Assembly: GCA_964001305.1 (NCBI GenBank)
Contig: CAXFAI010000036.1
Coordinates: 124,001-188,000 of the forward strand
Direction: 5' to 3'
From: CAJXMH01 sp964001305
GTDB lineage: Bacteria; Bacteroidota; Bacteroidia; Flavobacteriales_E; Vicingaceae
Length of the DNA stretch: 64,000 bases
Under the pieces are notes generated by a model, which saw only the letters and a list, made by a program, of their open reading frames with translations, was not told where the DNA came from and did not search any database. Made by a program: the position numbers and the translations under genes. Shown here piece after piece: positions 62,801 through 64,000 of the stretch (its first letter is position 1; the number at the start of each line of letters is the position of its first letter).

Positions 62801-63659
62801 GAGTAATCGCAATAAAGTAGAAGGTTGTATCTGAATAAGGGTTTAAACGGTGTTTAAAATGATTCTTAGACGTATCATACTGCCACTCAACCTGATTGTC
62901 ACCATAAAAAACAAAGTAGTCGTTTCGATTAAATTTTCCATCATTTTCTCCAATTGCTAAAATTGGATTCTCTAACATATCATCAGGTCTATCCTCATCA
63001 TTAGACTCTGGCAAACTACCTCCCCCATAGCCATATACTTTAAGAGTTCTTGGATCTAAATTTTCAACATCAATACCAAGACTATTTAAAAATTGATAGT
63101 TAAGCTTATATGCCCCCTCTTTGGTTACCCCTATCTTATACCAATCTCCACTTGACATTTTGGAATTCGATGCAAATGACAATGCCTTATTTCTCTTTAA
63201 AGGTTTAGAAATGGTTGAATACGAAACGGTAAAATTTGTTAATTTGAAAAAACGACCATTAAATCGAAAGAAGGGATTGATTTTTATGTAGGCATGATTT
63301 TCCTTCTTAATTAATGAATTCTCTATATAAACCTGTGGTTCGCCCTCAATTTCAAGGCCTTGCAGCAACTGAATTTCATCTTCAGTTAAGGCTATCGAAT
63401 TTTCATTTTCTATAACCGCTTGATTTATTGAACGAGATTTTAGATTCCCTACATTTAAATAAAGAAAAGGAAGCTTTGAGTCAGCAAAATCATATTGAGC
63501 TTCACTAAAGAATAAAGTCTTTTCTTGTTTATTTCCTTCTAGGCCATAATAAATGGGATCACCCCAATTTAAATCGACTTTTATTTGGTTCTGAGCATTT
63601 AAACTGAAATTAAAAGCCGTAGTAATCAGAAAGATATAGAGACTAATTCGATTTATCAT
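59853..63659 (-). CDS. porU: Type IX secretion sortase PorU
   Basis: The start at 63659 (MINRISLYIFLIT) is chosen because it begins the signal peptide; an in-frame ATG seven codons upstream is possible. The protein has about 1268 residues. A gingipain-like C25 peptidase domain shows catalytic H781 in LINYTGHGGETGWAG and C815 in FVTATCEFSRF. The C-terminus, from NYPNPFTTNTEFIF, is a sorting-domain-like module that stays attached. PorU removes the sorting domain from cargo and links it to the surface lipopolysaccharide. It should process the two T9SS cargo proteins in this window. Confidence 0.95.
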   Translation of the reverse strand: MINRISLYIFLITTAFNFSLNAQNQIKVDLNWGDPIYYGLEGNKQEKTLFFSEAQYDFADSKLPFLYLNVGNLKSRSINQAVIENENSIALTEDEIQLLQGLEIEGEPQVYIENSLIKKENHAYIKINPFFRFNGRFFKLTNFTVSYSTISKPLKRNKALSFASNSKMSSGDWYKIGVTKEGAYKLNYQFLNSLGIDVENLDPRTLKVYGYGGGSLPESNDEDRPDDMLENPILAIGENDGKFNRNDYFVFYGDNQVEWQYDTSKNHFKHRLNPYSDTTFYFIAITPGNGKRIQAKSIPSGVITNTVTSYDYLSYHEVDQVNLIQSGREWLGEPFDNILTYNFSWDIPNLIVNEEASFEFFGVARAGVTSTFSIKAENSNFTSSAGATVLSRYEVAFGKVSRGINSFPLVNNPVNISVTYNKPQAVAKAWLNFINLNVRRSLVMSGSFMSFRDIESVGTNQVSEFFLQSNNSVRIWDVTDVANIQSLQLTQQGANYKFIDETSNLNEYLAFSAADSINIIPIGKVPNQNLHAFSQADMIIVTNPKFYNQAEQLAQFHREEGLTVQLATTHQIYNEFSSGAQDIIAIRTFAKMFYDRATNASELPRYLLLFGDASYDLKNRLSGNTNYVVSYQSPNFLQPVYSYVSDDFLGLLDDEEGTWPNTTVNPEKMDIAVGRIPSKTVQEAAGVVAKIKQYNTTNNLADWRNKIVFVGDDEDGVTHMSQSNQLATLVDLNDPDMELDKVYLDAYNQESTAGGSRYPEVNKAINRAVQDGALLINYTGHGGETGWAGERILSIEDITSWDKKTNMPVFVTATCEFSRFDDPFRTSAGELVLLNPNGGGAALMTTTRLVYSSPNYTLNRSFYNFVFERDNNGDFKRVGDIFMETKNANAGSSNSRNFSLLGDPALKLAIPKYQVITTEVNGRPLGQADTLKALSQTTISGYVADENGNKMTQFNGYIYPTVYDKSRNVKTLNNDGGGVFEFEKRDSRIFKGKASVNQGDFSFSFIVPKDINYSYGNGKVYYYAENGSVDANGYSQQLIVGGSNDSALTDQEGPQIDLFMNDESFVYGGITNSSPLLLAKLFDNQGVNTVGSGLGHDLVAVLDGNTENSFILNDFYEAETDSYQKGVIRFPFEDLDEGKHTITLKAWDVANNSSEKTIEFMVYEDKQIEIKNLVNYPNPFTTNTEFIFQHNQAGVPLDVKLEIFTVSGKLVKSFNQVIVNEGYLSRDIRWNGKDEFGDSIGKGVYVYKLQVRARNGSSIEKFEKLVIL

Positions 63660-63770
63660 AATTTCTTTTGAAAAATACATAACTAAAGACTACTTGAAAT
63701 ATTGCACTCACTTTCAAATAATAAAAATAGTTATCTAAAATATAACAAGTTTATAGTAATGAAGTTTATT

Positions 63771-63778
63771 TATATTTG
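63771..63778 (+). promoter_or_regulatory. -7 box of the PorP/SprF-like gene
   Basis: TATATTTG fits the Bacteroidota -7 consensus TAnnTTTG and lies 25 bases before the chosen GTG start codon. No convincing TTTG -33 box is found at the expected distance. The stretch 63660-63770 between the divergent porU and porP-like genes holds no other recognisable feature. Confidence 0.55.
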
Positions 63779-63802
63779 CGACCATGCTGAAGATTTTGTG
63801 GT

Positions 63803-64000
63803 GTGCGTAAAGGATTATATTATACATTAACTCTTCTGTTTTTCTCTTTGTCTGCTTACAGTCAGGATCCAATGTTTTCGCAATTTTATGCGAATCGATT
63901 GTATTTGAACCCTGCTTTTGCGGGTACTGCCAAGTGCCCCAGACTTACACTGAATTACAGAAATCAATGGCCTGGTATTGACAATAGCTTTGTTACTTAT
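63803..64000 (+). CDS. PorP/SprF-family type IX secretion membrane protein (partial)
   Basis: From a GTG at 63803 the frame encodes RKGLYYTLTLLFFSLSAYSQ as signal peptide and then DPMFSQFYANRLYLNPAFAG, the hallmark opening of PorP/SprF proteins, continuing with NYRNQWPGIDNSFVTY to the right edge. No ATG is available because a stop lies in frame at 63788-63790. The family forms barrels that work with type IX secretion, often anchoring SprB-like adhesins. It is divergent from porU. The remainder is outside the window. Confidence 0.85.
   Translation, partial: MRKGLYYTLTLLFFSLSAYSQDPMFSQFYANRLYLNPAFAGTAKCPRLTLNYRNQWPGIDNSFVTY

Noticed and set aside
1..64000. CRISPR arrays, tRNA or rRNA genes, insertion sequences
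   Set aside because: No evenly spaced direct repeats, cloverleaf-like clusters, conserved rRNA segments or transposase frames were recognised.

Overview
The window is from a Bacteroidota chromosome, most likely a Flavobacteriia-type marine bacterium. The evidence is type IX secretion genes (porU, porV and the start of a porP/sprF gene), two large secreted proteins with T9SS C-terminal sorting domains, LytTR/LytS-style two-component pairs, promoters of the TTTG-N18-20-TAnnTTTG form, and few Shine-Dalgarno sequences. The DNA is AT-rich throughout. I cannot name the genus. No rRNA, tRNA, CRISPR array, transposase or integrase was found.

Region 1 (1-2.4 kb) holds the end of an M14 carboxypeptidase gene overlapping a phosphate-selective-type porin, closed by a strong terminator. 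Region 2 (2.5-25.6 kb) is an accessory region. It contains a three-gene ABC-ATPase conflict (ABC-3C type) operon with a PD-(D/E)xK nuclease, a methyltransferase, a higBA toxin-antitoxin pair, an orphan antitoxin remnant, several small secreted or lipoprotein genes of unknown function, a membrane-bound class III cyclase, a relic of a biotin carboxyl-carrier domain, and a frameshifted membrane gene. Many of these units are separated by non-coding elements of a few recurring kinds: a terminator-headed repeat (three copies), a second repeat family (three long copies plus two left-end pieces), and imperfect-palindrome spacers with 15-20 bp arms (six clear cases). This resembles an integrase-less cassette array. 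A LytTR two-component operon and a 910-residue T9SS beta-propeller protein at 8.6-14.4 kb sit inside it.

Region 3 (25.6-33.3 kb) carries an HxlR regulator divergent from an NmrA-type reductase, an AraC-pirin-nitroreductase cluster, a 2OG-Fe(II) oxygenase, and membrane proteins including a GT39-like glycosyltransferase. Region 4 (33.3-40.3 kb) is a regulated RND efflux operon: a MarR/GbsR-like regulator, TolC, membrane-fusion protein, RND pump, terminator and a TetR-like gene. Two copies of the same operator-like sequence lie before the regulator and before tolC. Region 5 (40.3-52.7 kb) holds a T9SS cargo protein, a SIMPL protein, a GT39-PHP pair, a TetR-SDR coupled pair, small conserved proteins (DUF4260, DUF4924, OmpH-like, DUF1853, SiaC-like) and a second LytTR/LytS operon.

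Region 6 (52.8-64 kb) contains an outer-membrane protein, mtgA, a lipoprotein azurin, and a long leftward cluster porU-porV-ispF-cdd-pdhA-pdhC that combines type IX secretion with isoprenoid, pyrimidine-salvage and pyruvate dehydrogenase genes. A divergent PorP/SprF-like gene runs off the right edge.
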